This document shows positions 35,395-46,295 of a stretch of DNA of 64,000 nt, in pieces. A model generated the notes under the pieces. It was not told the origin of the DNA. It searched no databases and saw nothing but the letters and a program-made list of their open reading frames with translations. Source of the DNA: Papilionanthe hookeriana x Papilionanthe teres (lineage: Eukaryota > Streptophyta > Magnoliopsida > Asparagales > Orchidaceae). The stretch's first letter is position 1. Each line of letters opens with the position of its first letter. Both the position numbers and the translations under genes were made by a program. The stretch covers positions 53,985,740 through 54,049,739 of the forward strand of contig CM040421.1 of assembly GCA_022702705.1 (NCBI GenBank). The letters are read 5' to 3'.

Positions 35395-36370
35395 TAGAGA
35401 ATTATTGATCAGAACCCTCCGAGAAAATCGAGACGTCTTCGCATGGATGGCGGCCGAAATGCCTAGCGTGTCGATCGACGCCGCATGCCACTGATTAAAC
35501 GTGGGTCCCTTGCCATGACCAATGAAGCAAAAATTAGGACTTCAGCCACAACATTGTCAGGACCTATCTGGGAGGAGATGCAGAAGTTGAAGGACGTTGG
35601 ATACATCCGGGAGGAACAGTACCCCACATGGATCTCCAGCATCGTAATGGTGCAAAAGGCAAATGGTGGATGTGTGTGGATTTCATCAACCTGAATTCAG
35701 CCTGTCCAAAGAATGCCTACCGCCTGTCGAGGATCGACGCACTGGTGGATTCGACGATCAGTTATTCGGTTCTCAACTTCCTCAAAGCATTCTTCAGGTA
35801 CCGCCAGATAAAGATACACCTTGCTGATACAGAAAAAACCTCTTTTATTACTAGCGAGGGAATTTATTGTCATAATGTAATATCTTTTGGGCTAAAAAAC
35901 GATGGGGTGACTTACCAGTGCCTCATGGATGAAATTTTTGCTAATCAAAAAGAAAAAAACATTGAGATGTACGTTGACGATATGTTAGTCAAAAGTCGAT
36001 CAGCCACATAGCATATAGAAGACTTAATAGAAACTTTTCAAACATTTAAAAAATTTAACATGAGGTTGAATTCGTTAAAATGCACATTTAGAGCCTTGAT
36101 GAGTTCCCGGGATACTTTCTAACCCTTAAAGGCATAAAAGCTAACCCAAAAAAATTCCAAGCATTCATCAACATGCCATCCCCAAAAAAGGACTAAAGAG
36201 ATGCAAAAAATAACATGCCCAATAGCACGACTCAACAGATTCATTTCCATATTAGAAAACAAATGCGCCCCTTTCTTCAAAGTGCTTAGAAAAGCCAAAT
36301 ATTTTGAATGGATGCCCGAATGCGAAGAAGCCTTCACAACCCTCAAACAATCTCTTGCCTCTCCCCCTTT
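35395..36370 (+). pseudogene. Gypsy reverse transcriptase, inverted relative to RNase H and integrase
   Basis: On the plus strand: LLIRTLRENRDVFAWMAAEM, then IWEEMQKLKDVGYIREEQYP and TWISSIVMVQKANG. After a frameshift near 35660 come CVDFINLNSACPKNAY, KTSFITSEGIYCHNVISFGL and the catalytic MYVDDMLVKS (YVDD at 35970-35981). It ends with FFKVLRKAKYFEWMPECEEA, the start of the gypsy RNase H. Order and motifs are those of a Ty3/gypsy RT. Its neighbour at 34750-35290 is on the opposite strand, so this segment was inverted, or came from another copy. Confidence 0.85.
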
Positions 36371-36402
36371 TCTCTAATACCCTTCTAAAGATCGTCTCCC
36401 AC

Positions 36403-36457
36403 CTTAGTCGTTGGATTGCTTTGAGATTCGTGTCATCAGATATTTTTTTGGTATGCA
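36403..36457 (-). repeat. 5' LTR remnant of the Tat gypsy element
   Basis: About 55 bp aligning with 29702-29749 of the 3' LTR (TTAGTCGTTGGA, TTGAGATTCGTGTCAT, GGTATGCA). It ends exactly at the LINE junction. The rest of this LTR and the adjacent gag region are deleted. Confidence 0.7.
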
Positions 36458-36462
36458 AAGAC

Positions 36463-37372
36463 AAAATGAACTGGGAAACTCTTTGGCAGATGCTTCAAGC
36501 TATGAATTTTTCGAATGTCTTCATCAATTGGGTCATCCAATGCATCCAACAACCTAAAATTTGTCTACTCATTAATGGGCAAAGATCAAAATGGATTCGA
36601 GCTCAATGTGGATTTAAGCAAGGTTGTCCATTATCCCCTACTTATTTATTTTATGCTCTGAAATATTATCTCTAGCACTCAACAATAATGACCTTCCTGG
36701 GATCAAAATTACGAACAATGGCAGGCTCTTATCTTACCTCCTATACGCTAATGACATCTTGCTTTTTATTAAAGCGTCTATGGTTGCAGCCAAGGGCTTG
36801 CTTAAAATTATGCAGGATTATTGCTCCTGGATGGGGCAAAAGATTAATCAAACAAAATCATCCATTCTTTTCAGCCAAAAAACAACGAATTGGAAAAAGA
36901 ATAGGATTGCTAGAATGCTGCAATTCCATAAAGTTGAAGAAGTCGAGTACTTGGGAGTCCAAGTTGTCATGTGTAAACTACATTACTCATACTTCGACAA
37001 ACTCCAACAAAAAACCTCCAACAAGCTGAATTGATGGGGAAACAAGCTCCTATCTCTGGCGGGCCGAAGCACCCTGGTACGAACTTCCTTACTTCCTATC
37101 TCCAGTTTTCTTCTAACACACTCTGATCTTCCCTTGAAGGTGGGCTTTGAAATTGAAAAGAAGTGCATGTCCTTTTATCTAGGAGAAAGACAGGAATCGC
37201 AAAGGCCTACATTATGTTAGCTGGACAAATATGCGTCAACCTACTAATGTTGGTGATCTCGGTCAGTAAAAATTTAAGAAATGGTGTGCTCCTCTTAGGG
37301 CCCGTTTGGCATGGAACTTCATCAAGCACCCTAAATCTCTGCTTCATTAATGTGTGGCTGCCAAATATGGCC
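36463..37372 (+). pseudogene. LINE ORF2 reverse transcriptase, C-terminal part
   Basis: This piece resumes the LINE RT after the gypsy insertion: KMNWETLWQMLQAMNFSNVF, then LLINGQRSKWIRAQCGFKQG and CPLSP. After a frameshift it continues with LSLALNNNDLPGIKITNNGR and LLYANDILLF. The catalytic YADD is YAND here (36744-36755), so one metal-binding Asp is lost. KINQTKSSILFSQ and VEYLGVQ follow. The region after 37034 has stops but still reads WGNKLLSLAGRSTLV, as expected for L1 ORF2. The MITE interrupts it from 37381. Confidence 0.85.
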
Positions 37373-37380
37373 CTCTAAGT

Positions 37381-37888
37381 TAGGGCTGTAAATGAGCCGA
37401 GCTCGAGTGAGCTCAGGCTTGGCTCGTGTTCGGCTCGTTCGAAATTAGCTCGACTCGAAATCGGCTCGTGTTTGAAATGGCTCGTGAAAGGTGTGTTCGT
37501 GTTCGGCTCGTGTTCGGCTCGAAATTGGCTCGTTAAAATTAATTGGAAAAATATATGTCTAGCGCCGGATTCGAACCTGGACCAAATGAATGGAAACAAG
37601 AAGCATAACCACGCTACTACGGAAGCAATTATGATTTAAACTTAAATATAAATATATATAATATATTAATATATAAATAATATATATAATAAATTATTAT
37701 ATAAATAATTATATGATTATTTTTTTATTTCGAGACGATTCGAGCCGAACACGAGCGAACAAACGATTGTTCGTGTTCGGCTCGTTAACATTTCGAGCTT
37801 AAAAATTTGTTCGTGTTCGGCTCGTTAGGCTTAACGAACGAGCCGAACACGAGCTGTTCACGAACAACGAGCCAAATTGCCAGCCCTA
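37381..37888. mobile_element. hAT-like MITE with tRNA-like internal segment, in LINE ORF2
   Basis: Ends TAGGGCTGTAAATGAG and, from the right, TAGGGCTGGCAATTTG. A perfect 8-bp duplication CTCTAAGT flanks it at 37373-37380 and 37889-37896. Both arms are rich in GGCTCGTGTTCGGCTCG palindromes, related to the 17356-18090 element. The middle carries a tRNA-like block on the minus strand (see separate entry) followed by AT-rich DNA. No transposase is encoded, so it was mobilised in trans. Confidence 0.92.
37567..37616 (-). promoter_or_regulatory. tRNA-like pol III A-box/B-box pair inside the MITE
   Basis: On the minus strand a perfect B-box GGTTCGAATCC lies at 37577-37567, followed by GGCGCTAG as in the T-arm and acceptor side of a tRNA. 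About 30 bases upstream, TAGCGTGGTTA (37616-37606) resembles an A-box. Spacing fits a tRNA or SINE promoter. No complete tRNA cloverleaf can be formed from the stretch, so it is not called a tRNA gene. Confidence 0.5.
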
Positions 37889-37896
37889 CTCTAAGT

Positions 37897-38116
37897 GGAG
37901 TCCGGGTAGGTAAACGTGGACAGTCTGTGACTTGGAAGATTCTAACGGATGCTATGGTCAACCTCAACAACATCACTAGATTGGGAAAGGCTCACTGATT
38001 TATGTGATGGATCACACGTGGATTTTTTATCTTGTGTTTATCAAATGGCCAACTTTCATTGATTGTACGCGATTGGAGGGACTCACGTTGGCTATTTTGC
38101 GGCAAAATGGCACTTG
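37897..38116 (+). pseudogene. LINE ORF2 linker before zf-RVT
   Basis: This is the LINE sequence after the MITE. It is a decayed version of the W-x-GxGxxxSFWxDNW region upstream of zf-RVT (for example TWTVCDLEDS in a shifted frame). It runs without a break into the first tandem unit at 38117. Confidence 0.6.
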
Positions 38117-40770
38117 GAAGGAAGATTTGTTTCAACAATATTTTGGCAACGAGCTCAGAAACGTTATCTCTTAAATTTCTTATCTCGGTGAAGAGGAGAC
38201 ACATGAAATTGAACTTGTTGCGTGGAATTCTGGTCGCACGATAACTTCGCTCGGTTATGCTGCCTTTTTCAGAGACAGAAATGGGAACTTCAGGTTGTTA
38301 AATAGGCTAAAGTTTCACCCTCGGGAAAGGTCTTTTTGGTGGTGTCTTGCTCGAAAATCTATCCCTGCTAATATCTAGTTACATCGGCGGGGCATAAGTG
38401 GTCAACTAAACTATCCCCGGGGTTGTTCTTCCCCCGGAAGATCATGACCATATTTAATCTTAATGCAAAATTACAATGGTTGCCCAGGAAAATCTGCACA
38501 AATAGGGTACGGCATTACCCACCTTTCACTCGTGGGCGGAAACCATCAGTTCTCTGGTAGTTGTGCATGATAAAAATGTTGCACAACTTTGTCTGTTCTG
38601 CTATATGATTCATCATTGTTGGCATGCACATAACGCCAAGAAGCATGGAAAACCCTTTGGCACCCCACCAGTTATTGCGACTACTATTCTTGGAGCTTTC
38701 TCTTATGCTCACCATTTCCCAATTTAGGGACAATGGGACACTCCCCAGCCTTCCCAGTTGTCCTCTTGTTCTCATTGGTGTGAAGGAAGATTTGTTTCAG
38801 TAATATTTTGGCAACGAGCTCAGAAACGTTAACTCTTTCTTATCTCGGTGAAGAGGAGACACATGAAATTGAACTTGTTGCGTGGAATTCTGGTCGCACG
38901 ATAACTTCTCTCGGTTATGCTGCCCTTTTCAGAGACAGTAATGGGAACTTCAGGTTGTTAAATAGGCTAAAGTTTCACCCTCGGGAAAGGTCTTTTTGGT
39001 GGTGTCTTGCTCGAAAATCTATCCCTACTTATATCTAGTTACATCGGAGGGGCATAAGTGATCAACTAAACTATCCCCGGGGTTGTTCTTCCCGCGGAAG
39101 ACCATGACCATATTTAATCTTAATGCAAAATTACAATGGTTGCCCAGAAAAATCTGCACAAATAGGGTACGACATTACCCACCTTTCACTCGTGGGCGGA
39201 AACCATCAGTGCTCTGGTAGTTGTGCATGATAAAAATGTTGCACAACTTTGTCTGTTCTGCTATATGATTCACCATTGTTGGCATGCACATAACGCCAAG
39301 AAGCATGGAAAACCCTTTGGCACCCCACCAGTTATTGCGACTACTATTCTTGGAGCTTTCTCTTATGCTCACCATTTCCCAATTTAGGGACAATGGGACG
39401 CTCCCCAGCCTTCCTAGTTGTCCTCTTGTTACATTGGTGTGAAGGAAGATTTGTTTCAGCAATATTTTGGCAACGAGCTCAGAAACGTTAACTCTCAAAT
39501 TTCTTATCTCGGTGAAGAGGAGACGCATGAAATTGAACTTGTTGCGTGGAATTCTGGTTGCACGATAACTTCACTCAGTTATGCTGCCCTTTTTCGGAGA
39601 CAGTAACGGGAACTTCAGGTTGTTAAATAGGCTAAAGTTTCACCCTCGGGAAAGGTCTTTTTGGTGGTGTCTTGCTCGAAAATCTATCCCTACTAATGTC
39701 TAGTTACATCGGCGGGGCATAAGTGATCAACTAAACTATCCCCGGGGTTGTTCTTCCCACGGAAGACCATGACCATATTTAATCTTAATGCAAAATTACA
39801 ATGGTTGCCCAGGAAAATCTGCACAAATAGGGTATGGCATTACCCACCTTTCACTCGTGGGCGGAAACCATCAGTTCTCTTGTAGTTGTGCATGATAAAA
39901 ATGTTGCACAACTTTGTCTGTTCTGCTATATGATTCACCATTGTTGGCATGCACATAACGCCAAGAAGCATGGAAAACCCTTTGGCACCCCACCAGTTAT
40001 TGCGACTACTATCTTGGAGCTTTCTCTTGTGCTCACCATTTCCCAATTTAGGGACAATGGGACGCTCCCCAGCCTTCCCAGTTGTCCTCTTGTTCTCATT
40101 GGTGTGAAGGAAGATTTGTTTCAGCAACATTTTGGCAACGAGCTCAAAAACGTTATCTCTCAAATTTCTTATCTCGGTGAAGAGGAGACACATGAAATTG
40201 AACTTCTTGCGTGGAATTCTGGTCGCACAATAACTTCGCTCGGTTATGCTGCCCTTTTCGGAGACAGTAATGGGAACTTCAGGTTGTTAAATAGGCTAAA
40301 GTTTCACCCTCGGGAAAGGTCTTTTTGGTGGTGTCTTGCTCGAAAATCTATCCCTACTAATATCTAGTTACATCGGCGGGGCATAAGTGATCAACTAAAC
40401 TATCCCCGGGTTGTTCTTCCCGCGGAAGACCATGACCATATTTAATCTTAATGCAAAATTACAATGGTTGCCGTGGAAAATCTGCACAAATAGGGTACGA
40501 CATTACCCACCTTTCACTCGTGGGCGGAAACCATCAGTGCTCTGGTAGTTGTGCATGATAAAAATGTTGCACAACTTTGTCTGTTCTGCTATATGATTCA
40601 CCATTGTTGGCATGCACATAACGCCAAGAAACATGAAAAACCATTTGGCACCCCACCAGTTATTGCGACTACTATTCTTGGAGCTTTCTCTTATGCTCAC
40701 CATTTCCCAATTTAGGGACAATGGGACACTCCCCAGCCTTCCCAGTTGTCCTCTTGTTCTCATTGGTGTG
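38117..40770 (+). repeat. Tandem array, four copies of a 665-bp LINE segment
   Basis: Unit starts, each at GAAGGAAGATTTGTTTCA, are 38117, 38782, 39441 and 40106, giving lengths 665, 659, 665 and 665 bp. Unit 2 lacks six bases near 38833. Units differ at only a few positions, far less than the surrounding LINE has decayed. Each unit codes for LSYLGEEETHEIELVAWNSG, then LNRLKFHPRERSFWWCLARK with IPT, the zf-RVT part of ORF2. The region from VAWNSG to SIPT is open in units 2 and 4 (longest frame 39834-40367). A normal LINE has one such segment. Confidence 0.95.
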
Positions 40771-40808
40771 CCCACCCCCACCCCACCCCCACCCCCACCC
40801 CCACCCCC
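40771..40808. repeat. (CCCCA)n tract at the end of the tandem array
   Basis: Seven or so CCCCA/CCCCCA units start at the very base where the fifth tandem unit would have begun. The minus strand is G-rich and could form a G-quadruplex. Confidence 0.9.
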
Positions 40809-40810
40809 CT

Positions 40811-41085
40811 AGTTGGTAAAGGAGAACATTGATGGAGCTTTACTTCCTTCTAACTATGCGGGCATTTCTATGGTTATTCGTGATGAAACGGGACGATCCA
40901 TTAAAGTTGTTGGCAAAAGTTGGACCCATTAGGATATTGCACAAGTTAAGCTAAAGGTCGCCCTCTCTATCAAAGGGTGGCTCAATCCTTGGATGCTCAA
41001 GGTTGTCGAAATCATCATCGAGGAATATAACAAAAATGTCATTAATTTCTTTAGAAACGATCTGACGGCAGCACAGCTAGAATAG
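40811..41085 (+). pseudogene. LINE C-terminal RNase H domain
   Basis: The translation reads VKENIDGALLPSNYAGISMV, then IRDETGRSIKVVGKSW, a stop, and VKLKVALSIKGWLNPWMLKV followed by VEIIIEEYNKNVINFF. This is the plant RNase H fold (NxDGA, aGxgxvIRDxxG, then a vExDs-like block). The catalytic Asp of DGA is present, while the vExD position reads IEEY. Plant L1 LINEs carry such a domain at the ORF2 C-terminus. Confidence 0.8.
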
Positions 41086-41370
41086 ACACCCCGCTCATAG
41101 TTCGATATTGCTTTTCTCTTAGAGTTTAGACGACTTTTATTTTATTATGTTCCTCATTTTTGTAATAGGGTTGCCCCTTTTTGTGCTCAGCAAGCCCTAC
41201 TTGATAGTTTTTTGTTTTTTTTTTTTTCTAGGGAAGAGTCAAATTAACTATCTACTCTTTTAGCACAAGATATATCATTCTTTTTTTATGCCTCTATGGC
41301 ATAGTTTTGCTTCTTTTTTTTGTAGCTTTTTGTAACGTTCTTTTTTTATGATGAATGTAAAATGCACACC
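41086..41370 (+). other. LINE 3' untranslated region
   Basis: T-rich sequence with a TTTTTGTAATAGGGTTGCC motif of the kind seen at plant LINE 3' ends, and several poly-T runs. A clean poly-A tail was not found, so the exact end is uncertain. Confidence 0.5.
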
Positions 41371-41988
41371 CTTCAATCGTATCTCATCTTTAAGCATCTT
41401 TAAGAGTCCTCATACTATTGTTGTAAATCTAACCTGGTTTATTATAAAGTTTGATCAATGTCACAATCCTTGACCCAAAGGTCAAAGTGAAAGGCATCTC
41501 CTTGGTGATGTTAGATGGATATGTTTGACAGGCCCACAAGATGATTGTAAGTTATTTTATCCAAGTAGTTTTCTTTGTGAATGTTGAATCCTTTTAGGAT
41601 GTGAGAGCCTGTATAATTCATGCACTTATACAATACAAGAGAGACTTTGAGAAAGAAATGGGAAGAAGTTGAAGAATTCTCTTAGAGAGAGTTTTTGGAG
41701 GAACCAGTATTCAATGCCTCCTTTCTCATTTTCTTCTTATTTATATGCTATGTAGCCTATGTTCCCTCGCAGAGGCCAAAAGAATAAAATATAAAACTAG
41801 GTTGAAGGTTGTGTGGTACAGAGCTTTAAAAGACTAGCTGCCGACAAGACCACCTGTGTGGATTGTCATATTGTTAATAAATGGTGATATGTATGCCATA
41901 GACTAAAGTTCTCTTCCTTTTATCTTAAAGAACTGTCCGTTGAACTCAGTAGTGTAGCCAAATAGTTGTCGACAAGCTTGGTGGGAAG
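41371..41988. other. No gene recognised
   Basis: AT-rich interval between the LINE and the 539-bp tandem duplication. No domain or repeat end was identified. Confidence 0.5.
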
Positions 41989-43082
41989 GTTCAACCAGTT
42001 CATGCGAGCCTGAAATAAAAACTCGAAAACTGTGAGTGAGCTCGACTGAAAGAGCTCTCTTGAAGACTTAAGCTTAGCAAGCACATTCGGAGGAACTCGA
42101 AACAATGTTAACATGCTTTGGAGGGACTCATGATGTCCTTTTGGGTGGCAAGAAGCCCTGTAGCTTATCACTTTCAAAGGTATGGCTTACAAATATGATT
42201 GTCCAAATCAGCACCATACCATTAAATTCATAGTCGGTGGGCATGGTCCATTAGGCCCGTTTAGTATTTGAGCTTTCATAGTGTTTAAAGAAACTCATTT
42301 TCAAATATACATTCAGTTGCCCGATTATCTTAGCTCTTTGATAGGGTACTGGGAGAAAAGTAAGAGAACAAGAACATAAGTTACCTCTATGTATGACTAG
42401 AGAGATGAAATATCACAAGCATTCTACCCTATCAGATTTATCAAGAGACATGTTTATATTCAATCGAAATGATACTTTCCACCACTAATAATTTGTTTTA
42501 GTTATGCCTTGAAGAGTAATCACAGGAGTTCAACCAGTCCATGAGAGCTTGCAGTAAAAAACTCAGGAAATATGTGTGAGCTCAACCGGAGGAGATCGCT
42601 TGAAAACATAAGCTTAGAGACCACATTCGAAAGAACTCACAAGAATGTTGACATGCTTTGGAGGTACTCACAGTGTCCTTCTGAGCAGCAGGGAGCTCTG
42701 TAGCTCGTCACTTCCAAAGATATGGCTTAAGAGTACAATTGGCCTAGTCAGCACCAAATCATTAAATTCATTGTTATGGGCCCGGTCCATTAAGCCTGTA
42801 AGGCCCGTTTAGTATTTTTAACTTTTATATTGTTTAAAGAAAATTATTTTGGATATACATTAGTTTCTCAATTATCTTAGTACTTCAACAGAATACTGCG
42901 AGAAGAATGAGAGAATGAAAAAATAAGTTACATCTATGTATGACTAGAGGGTGGAGAGGATCACAATAAGTGTTTTGCCTTATCGAATTTGTTTGAAGAC
43001 ATGCTTATCATATTCAATCAAAATTTCATTTTCCACTACTAATAAGTTGTATTAGCTTATGCCTTGAAGAGTAGTCACAGGA
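41989..43082. repeat. Diverged tandem duplication, 2 x about 540 bp
   Basis: Unit 1 (41989-42527) and unit 2 (42528-43082) share ordered blocks: GTTCAACCAGT, TAAGCTTAG, ACATGCTTTGGAGG, GGCCCGTTTAGTAT, CTCTATGTATGACTAGAG and TTATGCCTTGAAGAGTA. Divergence is substantial, so the duplication is old. No coding content is recognised. Confidence 0.9.
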
Positions 43083-46000
43083 GTATACTACTGAGTTCAG
43101 ACTTTCCTTCCTCTGGGACTCAAAGTTATGTCTGTAGTGAGTAGAGCTACTCTCAGGTAACTATGGACTATTTCTCATTCACGTGCCTTCGGATTCTAGA
43201 TGGTGGAAGCACCTCATTCTATTATTATGACTCATAAGGGATTCAGAAGATTTTTTTCTTGTCGAGTTACCTAGGGGTAAAGCACATACTGTTATGAGAG
43301 GAATGGCTTATTTCATTCATTACGAGAAAAGTAATCATACTATGTGATGGAGATTCACATGTTATGGAGGGTGTGTTGATTTTGGATCTTTAGAATTATC
43401 AAAAAATAACAAAAAGTACATCTTAAATATATAAAAAGTAAAATAAGGAAACAATTTTTAAAATATAAAGTTACAACAGCACTTATTCATCCCATCAAAA
43501 AAATTTTGCTAAACTATCCTCTTGTCCTTTGAGACCACTAGAATGAATAATCATGCACCAACATGTCACATCAGGAGGTAGTACCTTTGAGCTTCCTCCC
43601 ATGAATCATATTCCATCTTCGATAATGAGCCAAGATCATAATAAGCATCTAAATCAGCAACTAGCCTCATTAGCTTGATGTTGGCATCCTAAAGATGAGT
43701 TAATTGTATCACCACAATGGTCCCATGTGACAGGACTCAATATTAAAAATAGCATCCTTAATCAAGAAGCCTGTGCTCCACTTCTTCACTAGTGATTCAA
43801 GTGAGCACAAAAGTATGATTAATGACAAGTGGCTAGATAATAAAGTTGGTATTTTGCTTCCTTTATTGAATCTCATTCATGATCAACTACAAAATTTAAC
43901 CCCTCATTTCAAATTTCATGTTTACTCTATCACCGATCTCATGAACCTAGGCTATCGGTTCCAAGGTATCCTTATGGATTATCACTTCCATTATACTTCT
44001 AGAGTTATTAAAAATTCTTAAAGATCATTTTCATTATACTTTGTTATCGTGACCAACCTTTACATGTGATGGATGGTTGTATTTTTCATTGCTTCCTTCA
44101 TTACAGTCACCTCCTTAAACATTTTATTTTACCTCTTCATCCTTTAACTCTTCATCCTTTACTATCACTTTCCTTGTGGCCTCCTCTATTATAGCTAACT
44201 TGACTTTTGCCTTTAGACTACCTCATCTACAATCTCCTTCTTGACCTTTCATTTCATTATAAGTGTCACTCAAATTTGACCATTCGCATAATGTTATGTC
44301 TTAATGAATCAATGATGCTCCCAAGAGAAGCTAAAGGAGGGAGATGAAGTAACCTCAAACAATATTTTAGTTCCACTTTATAAATATGATTTCAAAGTGA
44401 GGAGTTTGCGTAACGCCTTATTTCACGTGCTCGATCAGGGTAGTTCACACATAACAACAAATATGATTTCTCATTTGATTGTTCTACCTAATCAAATTTA
44501 AAGCTTAGAAGAAACTTCCGTGATGTCAAGCTAAAACCGTCCAACTTGTACATAACCCGACCAATTCAAGATTCCTTTAAAAGATCAAATACTAAAAGAC
44601 TTAGCTTCAAGTTCCACTCAGCTTGAACATAATCAAATCAACAAGAAGATATCAAATGATTATCCTTTAGCATGCTCACACGGTTTCCTCAGCACTACCA
44701 ATCATATTCATTCCTCAAATCCTAAGAAAACTCAATATTTTTGTTGTCTTTCATCATTAACCGATCTAACCACACAATGATGCAACATGGCATCCTAGTT
44801 ATGAAGCAAAGGGAAAAGCACACATCATTGGTACATGAATAATGGTCCTAATTCATTAAGAAAATGCCATTTATGGTGCCTTATTTTGCAAGGGAATGAT
44901 GACCCACTGCATCTATGTCCTCAAGACAATGCCATGGCATCTATACAACCAATCAATCATCCAAACACCCATGGGCTGGCACGTGATTGCCTTATATCAT
45001 GCCACTTTGATCACATCCTTTATTGCCACTATGACCAGATGCTTGGACCCGCACAACAACTTCCAATTGTAGGATCACCTCTAATCAATGCTTCAACTAT
45101 ACACACCTCTTACTTGGCCTCGATAAGAGATTTTGAAGCATTTGACTGTTGAGACTAAGCTCATTCAACTGTCATCAAAAGGGAGAGCCTAAAAACTCGT
45201 ACTCTTCCTCTTTGTCCTCCAATAACGAACCATATTCTTCTTTTTCCTTATGGTGGACATAGGCCAATTGACAAACTCACATGAGCCCTTCATTCTCCAT
45301 AATCCATTAATCGAGTAACCCAACTTAGAGGCTTATCATTCTACTTTGTTTCTCTTCTTTATGTCTGCTTTGCATTTCAGACCGCCACCACATCTATGTT
45401 TTGAGAACTACTTTTCTGTTGTCTTCTAGAAATTTTTGTGGTGGAAAACTATTTTTGTGAATATATATATATAATGATTGTAAGAAAATACAATGATTGT
45501 AAGAACATTATTGTCAGATTTTTTGAAAAAAATATATATATTTATAATTTTCACAGCAGCTTTCTAAAAAATATATTTTTCCACAACTTTACAACTATCT
45601 TTTTAAAACACTACAACCACAAAAAAAAAACAATGATTTGCTAGGAACTTAGGTCAAATCTTATATGTTCACTCTACAATGTCATTCTCTCGTTTCACTG
45701 TAATTTTTGGTTAGTAAGAATAACACATTTTGACACTTAAGGAAATTTGGAAAGCATTTTCTAATATTTAACACAAATTAAAAATTAAAAAAAAAACCTA
45801 TTTCAAGATGATTATAGTGAATATAATATTAGGCATAACTTTTTTAACCTAAAATTCTCTGAAAATGGAGTAATAGTGAGGAAAAATAAAACTATTAAAA
45901 TTAGCCATATCTATGTTGAATGAATATAGATTAGAAAATAATTTTAGGCAAAAGGTAACACCACCATATGCCTACTTGATTGATTCGATAAATAAGAGAT

Positions 46001-46285
46001 TCCTTCTAAAGAATGCATTGTGAGATCTATTTTAAGAAAAGAGAAACTATGATGCAACAAGAATAATACAAAAATTCAAAATTCCAAAAATTTTTACAGC
46101 AAATTTAATTTTTGGTTTATTAATTGAATAATTCAATAGTAGTAAAGCTTATTTTTTTATAAGCTAGAAAATGATCATTAAAAAAAATGAAAACTAAAAA
46201 TAATAACTCTTTATCTAAGGAGTGAACCTATATTAATAAGCATCACAAGAACTTAATAAGTAGTGATATATGATCCCAAAGAGGA
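43083..46285. other. No gene recognised
   Basis: The frames 43773-44021 and 44835-45152 (plus) have no recognised domain and no convincing splice context. A TA-rich, poly-A-rich stretch lies around 45460-45640. Confidence 0.45.
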
Positions 46286-46295
46286 GATAGATCAC

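Larger units (their letters stand above)
29149..36457 (-). mobile_element. Rearranged Tat-lineage Ty3/gypsy retrotransposon inserted in LINE ORF2
   Basis: The element starts TGATGAATCC and ends GTATGCA. It is flanked by ACGAC (29144-29148) and AAGAC (36458-36462), a 5-bp duplication with one mismatch. Dropping it restores the LINE codons EQAYD-KMNWE exactly. Read on the minus strand it runs: a 5' LTR remnant, an inverted RT segment, RNase H, integrase, a minisatellite, an extra ORF in antisense, and the 3' LTR. An antisense extra ORF with a PF04195-like domain and tandem repeats downstream of pol are known for Tat-lineage elements, which supports the lineage. Gag and protease are not found. 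Confidence 0.8.
23540..41370 (+). mobile_element. L1-type plant LINE expanded by nested insertions and tandem duplication
   Basis: One LINE in plus orientation can be followed through all inserts: ORF1 with DUF4283, ORF2 endonuclease, reverse transcriptase, zf-RVT and a C-terminal RNase H, then a T-rich 3' end. Removing the solo LTR, the gypsy element, the MITE (each with one TSD copy) and three extra tandem units leaves about 6.4 kb, a normal length for a plant L1 LINE. The 5' limit is where coding similarity begins and the 3' limit is the T-rich tail. The LINE's own target-site duplication was not found. Confidence 0.85.

Noticed and set aside
37567..37616. Complete tRNA gene in the MITE
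   Set aside because: B-box and T-arm sequence are good, but no full set of stems (acceptor, D, anticodon) can be drawn with normal spacing. It is called tRNA-like only.
39834..40367. 177-codon frame as an independent gene
   Set aside because: It is unit 3-4 of the tandem LINE segment, matching zf-RVT, with the same sequence broken in neighbouring units.
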